This document shows positions 12,301 through 23,862 of a DNA stretch of 64,000 nt, in pieces; the first letter of the stretch is position 1; each line of letters begins with the position of its first letter. The notes under the pieces are model-generated. The model saw nothing but the letters and a program-made list of their open reading frames with translations, was not told the DNA's origin and did not search any database. Source of the DNA: Tetmemena sp. SeJ-2015 (lineage: Eukaryota > Ciliophora > Spirotrichea > Sporadotrichida > Oxytrichidae); NCBI GenBank assembly GCA_027382625.1, contig JAJKFJ010021440.1, forward strand, positions 1-64,000. The letters are read 5' to 3'. The translations under genes and the position numbers were made by a program.

Positions 12301-15300
12301 AGCAAAAGAAATTACTCACTCTTAATGGAATTAGAATCTTTTATTTAGAAGAGATCATTTATATAAATTATTCTATAACTTTTTTCACCTTAAAAATTCT
12401 TGTTGAATGATGTTAGTATTTTTACCTCTTCTTTAGAATTAATTTCTCTACTATATTTGAATACTATCAAGAGCGGCAAACAAGAAATGAGACAACTTTT
12501 GAGAAGATTTTTATAGATCTCATTAAATTACTGTTTATCCTTTTAAAGCTTGTTCGATGCATGGAAAACGGCATACCAGTAATTATAAAAGACGCTGATG
12601 TGAAAACTTTCAAGCTCATAGACTCCTTAATTTAGTGGCGGTTCAAGAATTTCCAAAAAGAAGTAAGAGAGAAGTATTACACCAAGTCCTATGGAAACTT
12701 TGACATTGGAATGAACTTCGACTCTAGAGATGACGAGAGATCTAACATAAATCAGGATGACTCGATAAGTGACAAAGATAGCAATAAGTCTCGGGCAGCT
12801 TCAGGATTTGGGTAAGGGATGGATTAACAGCCCTCTCATCAAGGTGAGATTCATCTGAATGCTAATACGGGAAATAATACTAATCATACCTTTCACACTA
12901 ATTTTAACATTCATGGCAGCAGAAATATCTATGCTTAAGATCGTCAAGTCAATAAAGAAGATGATGAGATAGACACAATACATTTCAATAAGGCGTTTGT
13001 AACCATCAAGCGATCCTTCCGCTTATATATGATATTTTCTAGCAAGGAATTTCAAAACGTGGAAAACTACTATAGACAGAGGACAACATTTATAAACCTA
13101 GCAATAGAAGAAGATGAGGAGTAAATGAAAGATATCATTTTGGATGTTCTGATGCAGTAATTTTAGTTTGAACCTTACCTCATCACATACTTACTCAAGG
13201 GACATAATTATCGAATTCAAAATGAGTAGCTTAAGAAGGAGCGAATTTTCTTCCGCTATTTCAGACTGGGTAATTCGTCACTCCCATCCAATTCTAATAA
13301 TGACTTAAGAGAAAAGAGAGATAGTGTGGCGCAACCAGCTAATGCATCCTAGAATGGAGTAATAGGAGCAGATTCTAGTTAAGGAGCAACTTATTAAGGA
13401 ACAGAGATCAATTTTAGAAGTCAACAGACAATTATCAATTGAATTAAATTAAATCGAAATTTAGTTTTGTAATCTTTAAAGAAACTATATAAATTTATTT
13501 GAGTAACTCTAATGTTTTTCTTAAATACATACGATTTAGTTTTTGCTTGAATCAGTTTTCATGAATTTCAATAAGTCTTTTTTTTTTGCTCTTTAATTAA
13601 TTTTGAATTAAATTTGAGAAATAATGAGATGAAGGCCCTGATTAAATAATTAAAGGAAATTCAGCATGAGCGTATAAAGTTTGTTCTAGAAAACAAGTAT
13701 CTTAAGAAGTTATCCTCAACTTATTAATTGTTGCTTTTCATTTAATTTAAAGTATAGGGCACTTTTTGAAAAGGTATAAAAGTAGATGGATGAAGAAGAG
13801 TAAAACGAAGCGAATTTGTTGAAAGAAAATGCAAAGTCATAAACCCGCCCAGGCACTGGAGAGTAGCATATACCACCTCAGTAATCTGCAATGCTCTATG
13901 GAAGTAAAAAGAAACAGAAAAACGTCCACAAAAATCAATCCTTCGATCAAGATAACTTGCTATAGTTTTACTTAAAAAGTCCTAGTAGCTAAAATTAAAA
14001 CAAGGAGGCTTTTGATAAGTTATATCATGAGATTTTGGATTCCAACAACAAACAAAAGACTAGCTTTAGGTAAAAGATAATGTTTGCAACAGAGCCAGTT
14101 TACATACTTTGGAAAACCACTTAAGATGTAGGCAAGACTATAGGTAGTCTCTATAATTTCTCTGATAACTATTTTAAGCTCCTAATTTAATAAACTGCCT
14201 GTGAATTATTCACTCTATCAGTAACTATATCTAACAGCTCGACTCGCAAAGACTTATCGAATATTACTGAGAATCTTGTTCTAAGAATGATGCATAAGCT
14301 GCTGAGTGGCTTAAGAAGAGATCACTAGGTTATCTTCATGTTCATCTTTTGCATCAAACTACTTCAAAACGAATGCAATGAGTTAAGCGAAGTGAAGAAA
14401 CTGATACTGGACAAAGTGAGTTTCTTATTTTCAGGACTGTAAATTTACTATGGCGACTTGCTAGCCATGAAGTATGAGCTAAAGGATTTTAACCGTGATC
14501 CGAAGTGGGATTACACAAAGCATAAGTTGTAAGATGTATATAACACTATTGATGGAAAGATACTCCCAATCGTAAATCACCTCGATGTTCTCAAAGCTTA
14601 GACACTACTAAAGGCTTAAAATCTTGGACTAGACAATCTAGATCTGAAACCTAATGATAAAATCGGTTTGATCTCAGATGTGGAGTCTTATATCACTTAA
14701 AGTCCAGAATTGAAGCAGTAGAATCTGAATAGTATAGAAGCTGGAGCCTAGAAAATTGTAAAACGCATAGGAGGTCACGTGTATAGAGCTTTCTAAGTTG
14801 AAAGCTTAATAAAAAATGACAAAAAGTACAAAATATACAGAGATGAAATAAGCTAACTAAACTCTCCATTAAGTGGCAAACGCAGAGGTTCAGCACTTGG
14901 AACTGGCGGTGGCAATTTTAAGTTGAATCCTTTCTCAAGCTAAGAGCTTCCGTCTGAAGGTCTTGTAGATAATTTAGAAGGACCAATTGGGTTGAAGGAT
15001 AAATTTAACTCGAAAGAATATATAAAGACCAGTGGTGATCAAAGTTAAATTAGTAAGCAAGACAATAGAGCCCTTATTATTAGAAAGGAAACGAATGTAG
15101 GGGAAATGCCTACAATGGTTTCAGGATTTAAGCGTAGATCAACAATTACAGAGGGTATGGCTTAAGCTGAAGGGCCAGCCTAATCATCTAAGAGCCTTAC
15201 TACCCCACTATCATTTTGAAGGACTCACCACGTTGATTACAAAGTTTATGGATTCATTTAAAGATCTTGAGTAGGACATAATTCACAATAAGGAGTAATG

Positions 15301-18300
15301 GCTCCAAATGTTTTTCTCAACTCCAACTACCTAAGATTTCGATCCATTTGATATGGTGCCCAAGGTTAATCGAAAAAGTTCGGGCTCAGGCCCTTCCTAA
15401 AATGTGAGTCATTAGGTTATAGATCAACTTCTTCTCTTATTCATTAGCAAAAGTGAGATAGTTTCAAAGGCAATTGACTAACTTATAAAGCATATTCTAG
15501 ATCCAATATTCCACTATCTGCCAAAGCATATGATTGAAGTACATGCTACTCTAGAATGGTTTAAAAGGCCTACTATCCTCTTTTACACATCTGGTTCACC
15601 AAATCCAGTTTAGAGAATAATCAATTCAGCCAAAAAAGCTTTCAGATAAACTCTGAGAATTTCATGCGGAAAGTCAAACTTTGAAATCTTGAAATCAAAG
15701 ATTTTACATGCAGCCAGAAGAGGTAACTGGCTAATTATCGAGAACTTACAGATGCTTCCAGAGGATCAAATTCTGAGAATAATTAAGTTCATCTACGACA
15801 GAATAGTGCATGTGAGATAGAGCTTTTTGAATTTGCGTATCTGGTTTACTTATTTCGTTGAGGGATTCAACTCCGAAGAATTCACTCCTCTCGATCTGCC
15901 AAGTTCAGTGAGCACTAAATTATTTGTAGTGACTAATGACTGCTTCAAAATCTTCGTAAATAAAAAGTAAGGTCTCAAGGAACAGCTGATGGATGTGTAT
16001 GAATAAAATGTGGGTTATGTGCTTCATGAATTTGAAGAGCACTTTTATTCTGTTCTCCTCCCTAAAGAAACCGTAAATGAGAAAGAGTCACTGTTCGAAA
16101 CTTATGGAGGCACCTGGGACAAAACCATAATGGAGAATATAAATAGACACAAGAGAAAGGATCTCCTGATAGACAATCGTATGGCATCATAGAATCTAGC
16201 TAAACTAAGATTCCTGAAGCGCTATCAGACTATGCAAACTCATGAAATCAAACAGTCTTTCAAGATATACGCCTTGATAGCTATATTCTTAGAGAGATCT
16301 CAGTATTTGAGAGACAACTTATTTTTAAATTTGACTTAGGGGAGTTCTAAGCTGAAAACAATTTATAGATCTCAGTTGAGGACTTTAAGCAATTCTCAGA
16401 TCAAATGTGGTTCTTCCTTTATTTTGCCAACAGAAAATAGAGGTCTACTAATTAACTGCTTACAGATCAAGTTGTAACGTACCTTTCAAACCTAAATAGT
16501 AGTTTGGTGGATCTTCAGCCCTCAAATATTGCTTCAATAATCAGATTCTTGAAAAGAAAGGTGAAGAGATTCGCTATTTCAGCAGGTAGAAAAAATTGCT
16601 ACCATTTCTTTGGGCGATTAGCTCCAAATGGAACCACTAATCTGCTGTCTTTGCAACAGTAATTTGCAACTTCAAATCAAGTTCTTTCTCCATAATAAAC
16701 GTAGACTAACAACCAAAACGGATTGCTGAGTCAGAATACTCTTTAAAATACAGAGTCCAATCAACTTCAACATCAAGCTTCTTAAAAGCTATAGCTCCAC
16801 TTATCCTAGGTTGGGAGCAATACTTTGGCGGCTCCTGGAGCAAACGCTATTAATGCCTTGATTCAAAGCATCTAAGAGTAGTCGAAGGGATTAAAAACTC
16901 TAACTAATCTGGACTTTAAAAAGAACCTTAATCTCATGCCAGAGAAAGATCAATTGGCAATTCTCGGAGTAACGCAGAATCAAGGACTGGTAAGGTGGTA
17001 TAAAGAAACTAAGGATATTCTTAAAGGATTATCGCTTCATTTTGGTCGGTATTCCGTTAATCAGCATTAGGAGAATAGACTAAGCCTATTATTTGAGCTA
17101 AATAGAGACTAGGTAAGAATGTTCATTCCTTTTCAATTAAGTTATAGATTACAAAAGAAAACAGAGACTTGCTCCTCAACGGCTTTAGAAGAGAGTTAGA
17201 GAGTTTTAATCAAAAGCAAATAATCTATTCTTCCAAGATTAAACAAAAAGAGGATTACTGCTTTGGCGACATTGATAAGATAGTGGAATTGTACTTGACT
17301 ACATTTGATTAGAAGAATCTCGATGAAATTGGCGGCTTTGAGCAAAAGTTAATTTTACTACTTAAAACAGCACCTACCGACCAAAGGTATAATCTATACA
17401 AAGAGAAGTAGAATATTGCAACTGCTAATTCTGGCTCCCAAAAGATTCAAGAATTCTTCCCTGAGACTGGACTCATGAATTAGCAGCAAAAGGCTTTCGC
17501 CCAGAATTTAGCTGTAGATTTCATAAAAGAAAATATTTCAGACATTCAAAAGACTGGAACACCTTTAACAGCCACAAGACTTAACCGTCCTTACATGAAC
17601 AAACCTGGAGGAGGTTTGAACCAAGGTAGTTCGATGGAGACTTAAGATTTGCAAAAGATTAAATCTGATCAGCTGAAATCTACCTTAAGGAATGAATTGG
17701 AGCTTTTGAGGAAGCTTTACTATGATAGTGTGCAATCAAGAGAGCTTCAAATGGAAAGAGTGTACAATATCATCAACTATGTAAACGATTTGCTGCCTAA
17801 GCCTCTTCCTATGCCAGAGTTCAAGATTAAACTGAGTTAACCTCTGAGTACGTAGCTCTAGCCTGAAGAATAAAGTGCAGAAGAGGAAGAAGCATACTTG
17901 CTGAGAGAACTATCAGGCCTCTCGATTTAGAAAAGTGAGCTTCAACAACCAAAGCCTACTCAATAATCCTTGAGAGATGGTAGAAGACCTTCATTCATAA
18001 CATCTGGACTAAGCATAAACACATAAGTGAGAAAATTAGAAGTAGGCCCAAGGCGTCCCTCTATTAAGAGCCCTCATCTATTGTACTCCTACTCGCACAA
18101 AGATGAGCCTCTTAGAAATACTTTAGGTCATTCGCATTTAAATCAGCTTGCTCCCGTCTCCTCTCGTTTAAACGCTGTAGGCGATGCAAATGAAGACTAA
18201 AGGTAAAAGGGCTCTGATATTGATTCACCTGCATCTCCAAACGTGATAAGGATGCGAAAGTTTACTCTTGGTGGAGGCACACTTGATTAATCTATCCCTA

Positions 18301-19739
18301 TGGTCTCGGGTAAACCTGTTACATAAGCACTTTCACAATTCGACTACAAATATAAATACAGAAACTTCTCTCATAAGAACGAGTCGGTATTAAAAAACTT
18401 TTTCACCGCTGAAATAATCCAGATAAATAAAACTATAAAGAGATTACACAGAGATCTAAATACTCTGAAGAATTACATTCAAGGCTTCAGAATCTAAAGT
18501 CTAGATCTCTATGACTTAGACTTATATGAGTCCTTACTCAACAATAAAGTGCCAGGACCTTGGATGAAAAATGGCTTCTTCTGTAAGATTTCAATTACCT
18601 TAGTTGATTGGCTGGAACTCTTGACTTCAAAATACGCTTATCTTGAGAGATGGGCAATCGAATGCAGAGGATAGCCACCTCCTGTTCTAAAGCTAACAGT
18701 TCTTATAAATCCAGTGAATCTATTGCAGCAACTCTTAGCAGATTACTCGAACCTATATGGAATACACTTTAATGCACTTGGACTCTCTTTATACTTCCCT
18801 AAAAATAAACCAGCATCTCAATACTTGAAGGGAGGGCTTTACCTCGAGGGCATTATAATTAGAAATGGGCATGTTAATCTAGAGACAGGTGAAATCGAAC
18901 GAGCTTTGGTTAGAGAATTTGAATAAGAGCTGCCGTTTTTCAAAATCAGAGCACAAGCAATCAGAAGTTCCAAGCTTGATACTGCGGACTCTATCCCCAT
19001 TTATATTAGGGCTCCAGAATCAAAGAAAGTTCCCAGGTTTTATCAACTTCATTTCAAAGAACATCTTTTTACGACTTAAGGAGAGAACCATGCACGATCT
19101 CTCTTAACTATGATGGAATCTATGTAGGAGGAAATTAAGGAGCGACAGCCATTGGAACCCGCATCACCCGCTAAGATAGTTAAGTTTGGAAAGATCTTGA
19201 GAATTAAAGAAGCCATCAACGTAGTGGCCAATAAACAAGATGGCTAACAGAGACAAGAGAACTACGTCTAAGTTTAGATATAGAAGCAATTCGCAACTCC
19301 AGCTAACATGATTTAATCTCCTCTTATGCGAAACGGAAGCAGAAATGGAGGCTTGCTTTAGGTTGCTTCTACTTAGATTGGAAATATAGGAGGAAAGAAA
19401 CTTAAGATCCAATCTAGTTAGAATAACCCTTAAGTCAAAAAGAAAAACGCATAAACACTTAGAAGCAACTTCAGTAAGAATCATAACAATAGCAATTCAA
19501 ACAACCCTAGTGGAAATGCAGTAGGCGGTTCTTCAGCTTAGAGCAACCAGATGAATTCAGTAAGCTAATAAAACGCTTAAAGACAAGGAGATGCAACAGG
19601 ACGTCACACTGGTAAAGGACTGATACAGTTATTCGAAATAGAGAGTCAATCAAGTAATGAAAGCTAAGAAGGAGTAGCCAAAAATAAGAGCAACTCTTCT
19701 TAATTTTTTTTATAAATTTTCAAGGTTGACCGATAGTGA
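366..19739 (+). CDS. Dynein heavy chain (5' partial, interrupted)
   Basis: Motor subunit that walks on microtubules by ATP hydrolysis in a ring of six AAA domains. With TAR read as Gln the domains appear in order: AAA1-AAA2 linker near 520-680 (ALRGAF, FDGIVANVF); a degenerate AAA2 P-loop AGCNQSKI near 810; AAA2 'WIILDG' near 1564; AAA3 P-loop GPIQSGKT at 6463-6486 and Walker B YLYIDDVNMA near 6670, with LLRHFTKLYIPSL near 6885; divergent AAA4 at 8100-10000; coiled-coil stalk with its tip at about 10600-11540; AAA5 near 11960-13200; AAA6 at about 15215-16700; and the C-terminal domain (LNNKVPGPWM, LKGGLYLEG) at 18350-19080. Reading ends at TGA 19737-19739. The upstream tail and AAA1 lie outside the window. 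A Ser/Asp-rich insert sits near 7790-8060. The frame is broken by introns, IES-like DNA and a few single-base shifts. The subtype (axonemal or cytoplasmic) is not decided. Confidence 0.9.
2683..2722. repeat. GC-rich double palindrome
   Basis: Two perfect 8-bp hairpins stand side by side: ATGGCGGA-TTT-TCCGCCAT (2685-2703) and ATGGCGGA-TTA-TCCGCCAT (2702-2720), sharing the central AT. The whole 40-bp block is a near-perfect palindrome centred on CCATGG. It is a GC island inside DNA that is otherwise over 80% A+T. Its role is unknown. Confidence 0.85.
3491..3530. repeat. Four 10-bp tandem units
   Basis: Four successive 10-bp units of the form AAAAAATCAC with one or two changes each (AAAATATCAC, AAAAAATCAC, AAATAATCAC, AAAAAATCAT), lying in the AT-rich interruption of the dynein gene. 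Confidence 0.7.
4849..4867. repeat. GATAGA microsatellite
   Basis: Three tandem GATAGA hexamers plus a partial copy in non-coding DNA within the dynein interruption. Confidence 0.7.
15181..15212 (+). other. Frame change in dynein AAA6 (indel or 28-nt TA-flanked IES)
   Basis: The upstream frame reaches TGA just after TTT at about 15211, while the AAA6 frame (FEGLTTLITKF) continues one base later. Two readings restore the frame: one surplus T in the TTTT run, or removal of a 28-nt segment 15181-15208 flanked by TA (CTA on both sides). The sequence alone does not decide between them. Confidence 0.45.
16300..16325 (+). other. Frame change in dynein AAA6 at a T run
   Basis: Upstream frame ends LERSQYLRDNL and downstream frame starts FKFDLGEF, which together match the region of AAA6 ending in the conserved ER...YEF pattern. 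One extra T in the TTTTT run near 16313 would join them at the family's usual spacing. A 26-nt TA-flanked deletion (16278-16303) also restores the frame but shortens this region, so a missing base is more likely. Confidence 0.5.
17113..17147 (+). other. Canonical 35-nt intron in dynein
   Basis: Starts GTAAGAATG and ends GTTATAG. Removal joins LNRDQ to ITKENRDLLL in frame. It shows that ordinary short GT-AG introns coexist with the pointer-flanked inserts. Confidence 0.75.
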
Positions 19740-19956
19740 TGATAAAGAGAAACCTTCAAAGTTTGGAGGTAGAATAAGAAAAGATAGCGTCTCCGGGCTT
19801 ATAGCTGAGAATTTAATAAAAAAAGAATGAAATCAGATATTAATTTAAAATGGAATAAAATCATGACTGTTGAAGTTTGTCCGATTTAAATATTAATTTG
19901 ATCCATTCGATTCAGCATGAAATATTAAGAAATTTTTATCTTTGCAACTTTTGTGT

Positions 19957-21280
19957 ATGAGCGCTCAGTCAAAAGTTATAGGCGACAAAAATATTAACAA
20001 GAAAGCTTATATGTAAAATGGATCTTTAGTGCATCATATCCCTCTAGAGGGGAGCCGAAACAATGATTAAAGAAAAAATTCGTTTTAATTTTGACAAGTT
20101 ATCGAACAAGTTGCAGATCTTGGGTGAATCAACTCTCCATTTATTATTTTAACCAATCACCAATTTTAATTAAACTTTCTACTATAAAAAAGATAAAAAG
20201 AAAAAAGCAGCAGATAATGATGCATTGGCTTCAAGAAAGAACAAAGCGCAAGCTGATCAAATGCAAGATGCTTATGAGAAATCGATTGATACAGCATTTG
20301 CAAACATTTTAGAAGAAAAGAAGTTCTTAGAGAAAGGATTTGAGTCAGAAAGAACGATTAGAAAACAGCTTCGATAGAGGAAGAAAGAGAAAGGAGTTTA
20401 ATTATCATCAGAGGACGAAGATTCATACTCTGGAGAGGATGGTTACTAGGATGATAGTGATGAAGGTACATATGCTTTTAGATTGAACCAAATTCATCTC
20501 AGCCAAACTCCAAGGAATAAGAATTTAAATGGACAACTTTCTCCAATGCCTGGCAGGGAAATTGGCTCAAATAAGCTTTAAAATTCACCAGGCTCCCAAA
20601 GGCATTCTTCAAATAAGAACTAACTCTTTTCTTTCAAGCAAGCTACCTCCTAAAATTCTTATCACTAGAGATAGAGCTCAGGAAATCTATTTGTCGAAAC
20701 TAGAAACACTTTGGCCATGGCAGACATTACAGTCCAAAAGTTCAAGGGAACGAGCAGCAGCTCATATTAATTAAGCAACTATGGAAATTAACTGAGCATA
20801 CCAAATGAAGGAGTCCTTGGTATTCATGAATAAGGGAAGAAGGAAGATTAAGTTAGGACTCGCACTCTATCAGTAGGATCAAGCTCAATGCAAGATGGCC
20901 TGAATCAAATCAGCATAGAAGTTCCTAATTAAAGATAAGATATACAGCGAAAGGACTCTAGTCAAAGCAGCTAGAAAAATTTGGATTTAGAGTTATTGGG
21001 CCATCAGATTGATAATCCAATATAAAAAGAGGGGTAACAGCTAAAGGGCTAATCACAACTTAATCAAACAACTAAGGAAATTAAATAAGTGACGATGTTT
21101 GAGGAAATTCCACTCGACTCTGACTTGAGATACGATATCATTTGCCCTTTAGTTGGCTAGATTGAGAGCAGCAACTAATTTAAATTGAAATTCCATTTTA
21201 GATTCAAATCGAGATTGCCGTAGAGCTACTGGAATAGCGCTGGTTTGGTTGCTTACTTTAGTAATATAAGAACTATTTGA
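19957..21280 (+). CDS. Unassigned hydrophilic Ser/Gln-rich protein
   Basis: I do not recognise the family. Reading from ATG 19957 gives MSAQSKVIGDKN and then meets TGA near 20090. A second frame is open from about 20110 to TGA 21278-21280. It contains a Lys-rich segment (KKDKKKKAAD), a charged segment likely to be helical (ILEEKKFLEKGFESER), acidic patches (SSEDEDSYSGED), long Ser/Gln-rich disordered sequence and a more ordered C-terminus (EIPLDSDLRYDII). The frame change near 20090-20200 has no convincing GT-AG intron and is probably an IES. It follows the dynein gene on the same strand by about 220 nt. Confidence 0.55.
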
Positions 21281-21430
21281 TAGAACTATTTTGAATCATA
21301 TTTTTAATTTTAAATCATTTCATCTTAGCTTCTTAGTCTCTAATTACATCATCATCATTTTAATTTGATCAGAAAATATAGTTCATTTTATTGTAACAAA
21401 ATTAATAAGTTTTAAAAAAACTAGAATAAG

Positions 21431-22350
21431 ATGGAAAGAAGAGAGAAGGTATGGATTCCACTAGAAGGAAACCCAAAAGTTTTCAATGAATACGCTGAGA
21501 AGCTGGGGTGTCCAACTTGGATGTTTAAATTTCATGACGTGATAGGCCTAGATGACGACATTTGGGAGGCTATGATTCCTCAACCAGTTTAGGCTGTCAT
21601 ATTTCTATACTCTATCAAGAAAGAGCACTCAGACTTGATCGCCAGTAAGGAAAAGCCAGAAATCTTACAATCTGTAAATAGAATTGCTATTTTTAAGAAT
21701 CACAAAGGACAGTCCTTTCTTTGTTAAATAGAAAATTCATAACGCCTGTGGGACGATAGCTCTTTTGCATGGCTTGCTAAATTCTGAACCAATCAGAGAA
21801 AACCTCACACCCGAATCTTTCTTGCAAGAATTTTACTTCGTCCACCAAGGCTCAACTTTAAATTGAGCCTTTTTGTATATTTCAAATTTTCTAACTCCAA
21901 ACGAAAGAGCCGATTATTTGAATCACGATGAAAAGATAGAGGAGTCTCATCAGCACGCCGCTCATCAGGGAGAGACACAACCTAGTGATGACTCGTAGTG
22001 CCATTTCGTAACATTTATTCAAAAAGATGGCTTTATCTGGGAAATGGATGGAAGACTATTATCAAATCAGAATATATAATTGGTATCAAACTTATCTTTT
22101 AATTTACTGATAGATGCACCAGTAAAAAGAGCAAAGATAGAAGAGGGATAGCATTTTGGAAAAGAAGTAAGCTCAAAATCAATGTCAAAATTGATTCTAG
22201 TTTTTATTTAGCAAAGTTTTGAAAGAGTACATTGCACTCAGCAGTATACAGGAAACTAAATTCAGTGTAATGGCAGTTGCACCAAACGTAGGCGATCTGG
22301 ATCTATAATTAAATTCACAAGTAAAATTAGATAACTTTATTATATATTGA
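21431..22350 (+). CDS. Ubiquitin C-terminal hydrolase (UCH, UCHL3/YUH1-like)
   Basis: Cysteine protease that releases small adducts from the ubiquitin C-terminus. The start MERREKVWIPLEGNPKVFNE matches the UCH N-terminus, with PQPVQAVIFLYSI following. The catalytic Cys block NACGTIALLHG is at about 21740, the catalytic His is in CHFVTF near 22000, and the Asp in EMDGR near 22045. The C-terminus TKFSVMAVAP fits the last beta strand. Length, about 250 residues once inserts are removed, fits the family. The gene is interrupted by a 31-nt TTAA-flanked insert (21693-21723) and by an in-frame TGA within an insert near 21834-21875. One more frame change near 22200 is not resolved. ATG 21431 is the first Met and gives the conserved start. 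Confidence 0.9.
21693..21723 (+). other. IES in UCH, pointer TTAA, 31 nt
   Basis: TTAA is repeated at 21693-21696 and 21724-21727. Deleting 21693-21723 joins IAIF to KQKIHNACGTI, which aligns without a gap to the family pattern YFMKQTISNACGTI. No GT-AG intron in this interval restores the frame. Confidence 0.8.
21834..21875 (+). other. Insert with in-frame TGA and hairpin in UCH
   Basis: The reading frame is the same on both sides (FLQEF before, LTPNERADYL after), but a TGA lies between at about 21864. The insert has no GT-AG ends. TA occurs at 21834 and 21876, and deleting 21834-21875 gives a spacing close to other UCH proteins. It contains the hairpin GGCTCAA (21849-21855) / TTGAGCC (21863-21869) followed by TTTTT. 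Confidence 0.55.
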
Positions 22351-23472
22351 GAATGCCAAAAAATAAATAAACAGCAATACCTCAATTCACTACTTAAAAG
22401 ACAAAAAAGATAAAGTTAATTGCTCTGGAATTTTAATCAAATCTTTATTTCATTCATTTTTAAAGTTGAGTGTGAACAACTTTCCTTTGAATTAAGATTC
22501 AAAAATTGAAATTAAAAGAGAAGAGGAATCTTTTCCAGCTGGTTTTAAAACTTTGGCTTTGTAGTTCAAACCATTTTATCGCACTAAGTTTTAACTACGA
22601 AGTTGAAGATATGGAATCTAAATCTGAACATCGAGGTTTAATAAGTATTAAGTACTTATTTTTATAAAGTGTTTAAGGTCATCTTAGAGAATGAATGAGT
22701 GATAGAACCCTGAACCTCATGAAGCCAAGGCCCGAATATGGTTTAACAGTTTCCGATTCCCTTAAATGCACCAGTGACGTATTAGTCAGGATAAATGACG
22801 TTGAGGCCGTCAGATTTCATGTGTCCAGTCATCTAAGTTGACACATACATAGGAGTTATTACAAGCTACTCTAAGTTCACATTAATCATCTTTCAAATTT
22901 ATTATAAAAAAATGAAATTTCAATTTTAAAACTCTTTTGCAATTTAACTTAATTCGCCCTTATTATTTTTATCAGACTGACTGAATTTATTTTAATATAA
23001 AATATATCTTAATCTTTAATCTTTTTATTTAAAAAAGTACTCCATTCTTAAGATCAGGAATAAATCCAAGCTAATTAATTTATCTTAATTAAGCTCTATA
23101 AACTGCTTTAATTAGATAATATGCAATTGAAAATCAATAGCTTGTTAGTTTTAGATATTTGAGATTGGAATATTTCATTTTATTTTGAATACATTTGTAA
23201 AAGTTCTTGTACTCAGATTTCAAAGCGAGCTCTTTCTATGATTTTTCTCTTCAATACAATATAAATTCTTAGTGTTTTTTTTAAATTAATATCTTTAAAA
23301 CCCTTTGTGATAAAATTTAGATAATTTAAAATTATGAATATGTATGTTGTCTAATAGCAACCCACGATTGTGCTTATGCTACTACTAACACTTTACTATA
23401 GTAGAGAATCTAAAAGAAAATCGTCAATCAATAAAAAAAGAGATTAAAAAAAACCCTAAGCCCTTATTAATT
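22351..23472. other. Mostly non-coding; one open stretch
   Basis: AT-rich DNA with no recognised gene. One stretch at about 22730-22915 (+) is open under TAR=Gln and looks protein-like (FPIPLNAPVTYQSG, LRPSDFMCPVIQV), with higher GC than its surroundings. It could be a stray exon or gene segment. Nothing else stands out. Confidence 0.35.
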
Positions 23473-23740
23473 ATGACTTTATCTTAAATCTTATTATTTT
23501 TACTATTACTGAAATTACATTTTGCTAATGGAGGTTTTACTGTTACATTGTATGATTTGAATTTAGATATTTCCACCACATTGGTGTTCTTCTATTCTCT
23601 CAATCCATTCCAATTTTAGTCTGCTATCGAATTGAAATGTTCAGAGGAATGCTAGAATGACTCGGGATTTTTTATGACAATTTAGCTGGATTTCAGGATA
23701 TCATTTAGGACTCATCAGATATTTGCCTAATTGCGTAATT
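23473..23740 (+). CDS. Short secreted-type ORF, possibly partial
   Basis: ATG 23473 opens a protein with a clear hydrophobic signal-like start (MTLSQILLFLLLLKLHFANG) followed by an ordered-looking stretch with two Cys (LKCSEECQNDSGF). The frame stays open far beyond 23740, but there it overlaps the minus-strand dehydrogenase and loses protein character. I do not recognise it. It may be the first segment of a gene whose remainder is elsewhere. Confidence 0.3.
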
Positions 23741-23862
23741 ATTTTAAATTATTGTATTTATTGAGATTCGAACCCTATTTAGATTATTTCTATTCCCGAC
23801 CGTTGCCAGTTGGCCACCCGGACTCCTCCAGCCACCTCCTTCTCCCCTTTATTTTATAGTCC

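Noticed and set aside
16278..16303. 26-nt TA-flanked IES in dynein AAA6
   Set aside because: Removal restores the frame but shortens a region whose usual length fits better with one missing T near 16313.
21849..21875. Hairpin followed by TTTTT as a bacterial-type terminator
   Set aside because: The context is a nuclear ciliate gene; the hairpin lies inside an insert that is probably eliminated.
23758..23845. tRNA-like A and B boxes on the minus strand (GGTTCGAATCT and TGGCCAACTGG about 33 nt apart)
   Set aside because: The acceptor ends do not pair, the anticodon stem cannot form, and the T stem has a mismatch. A tRNA-derived relic is possible, but not a tRNA gene.
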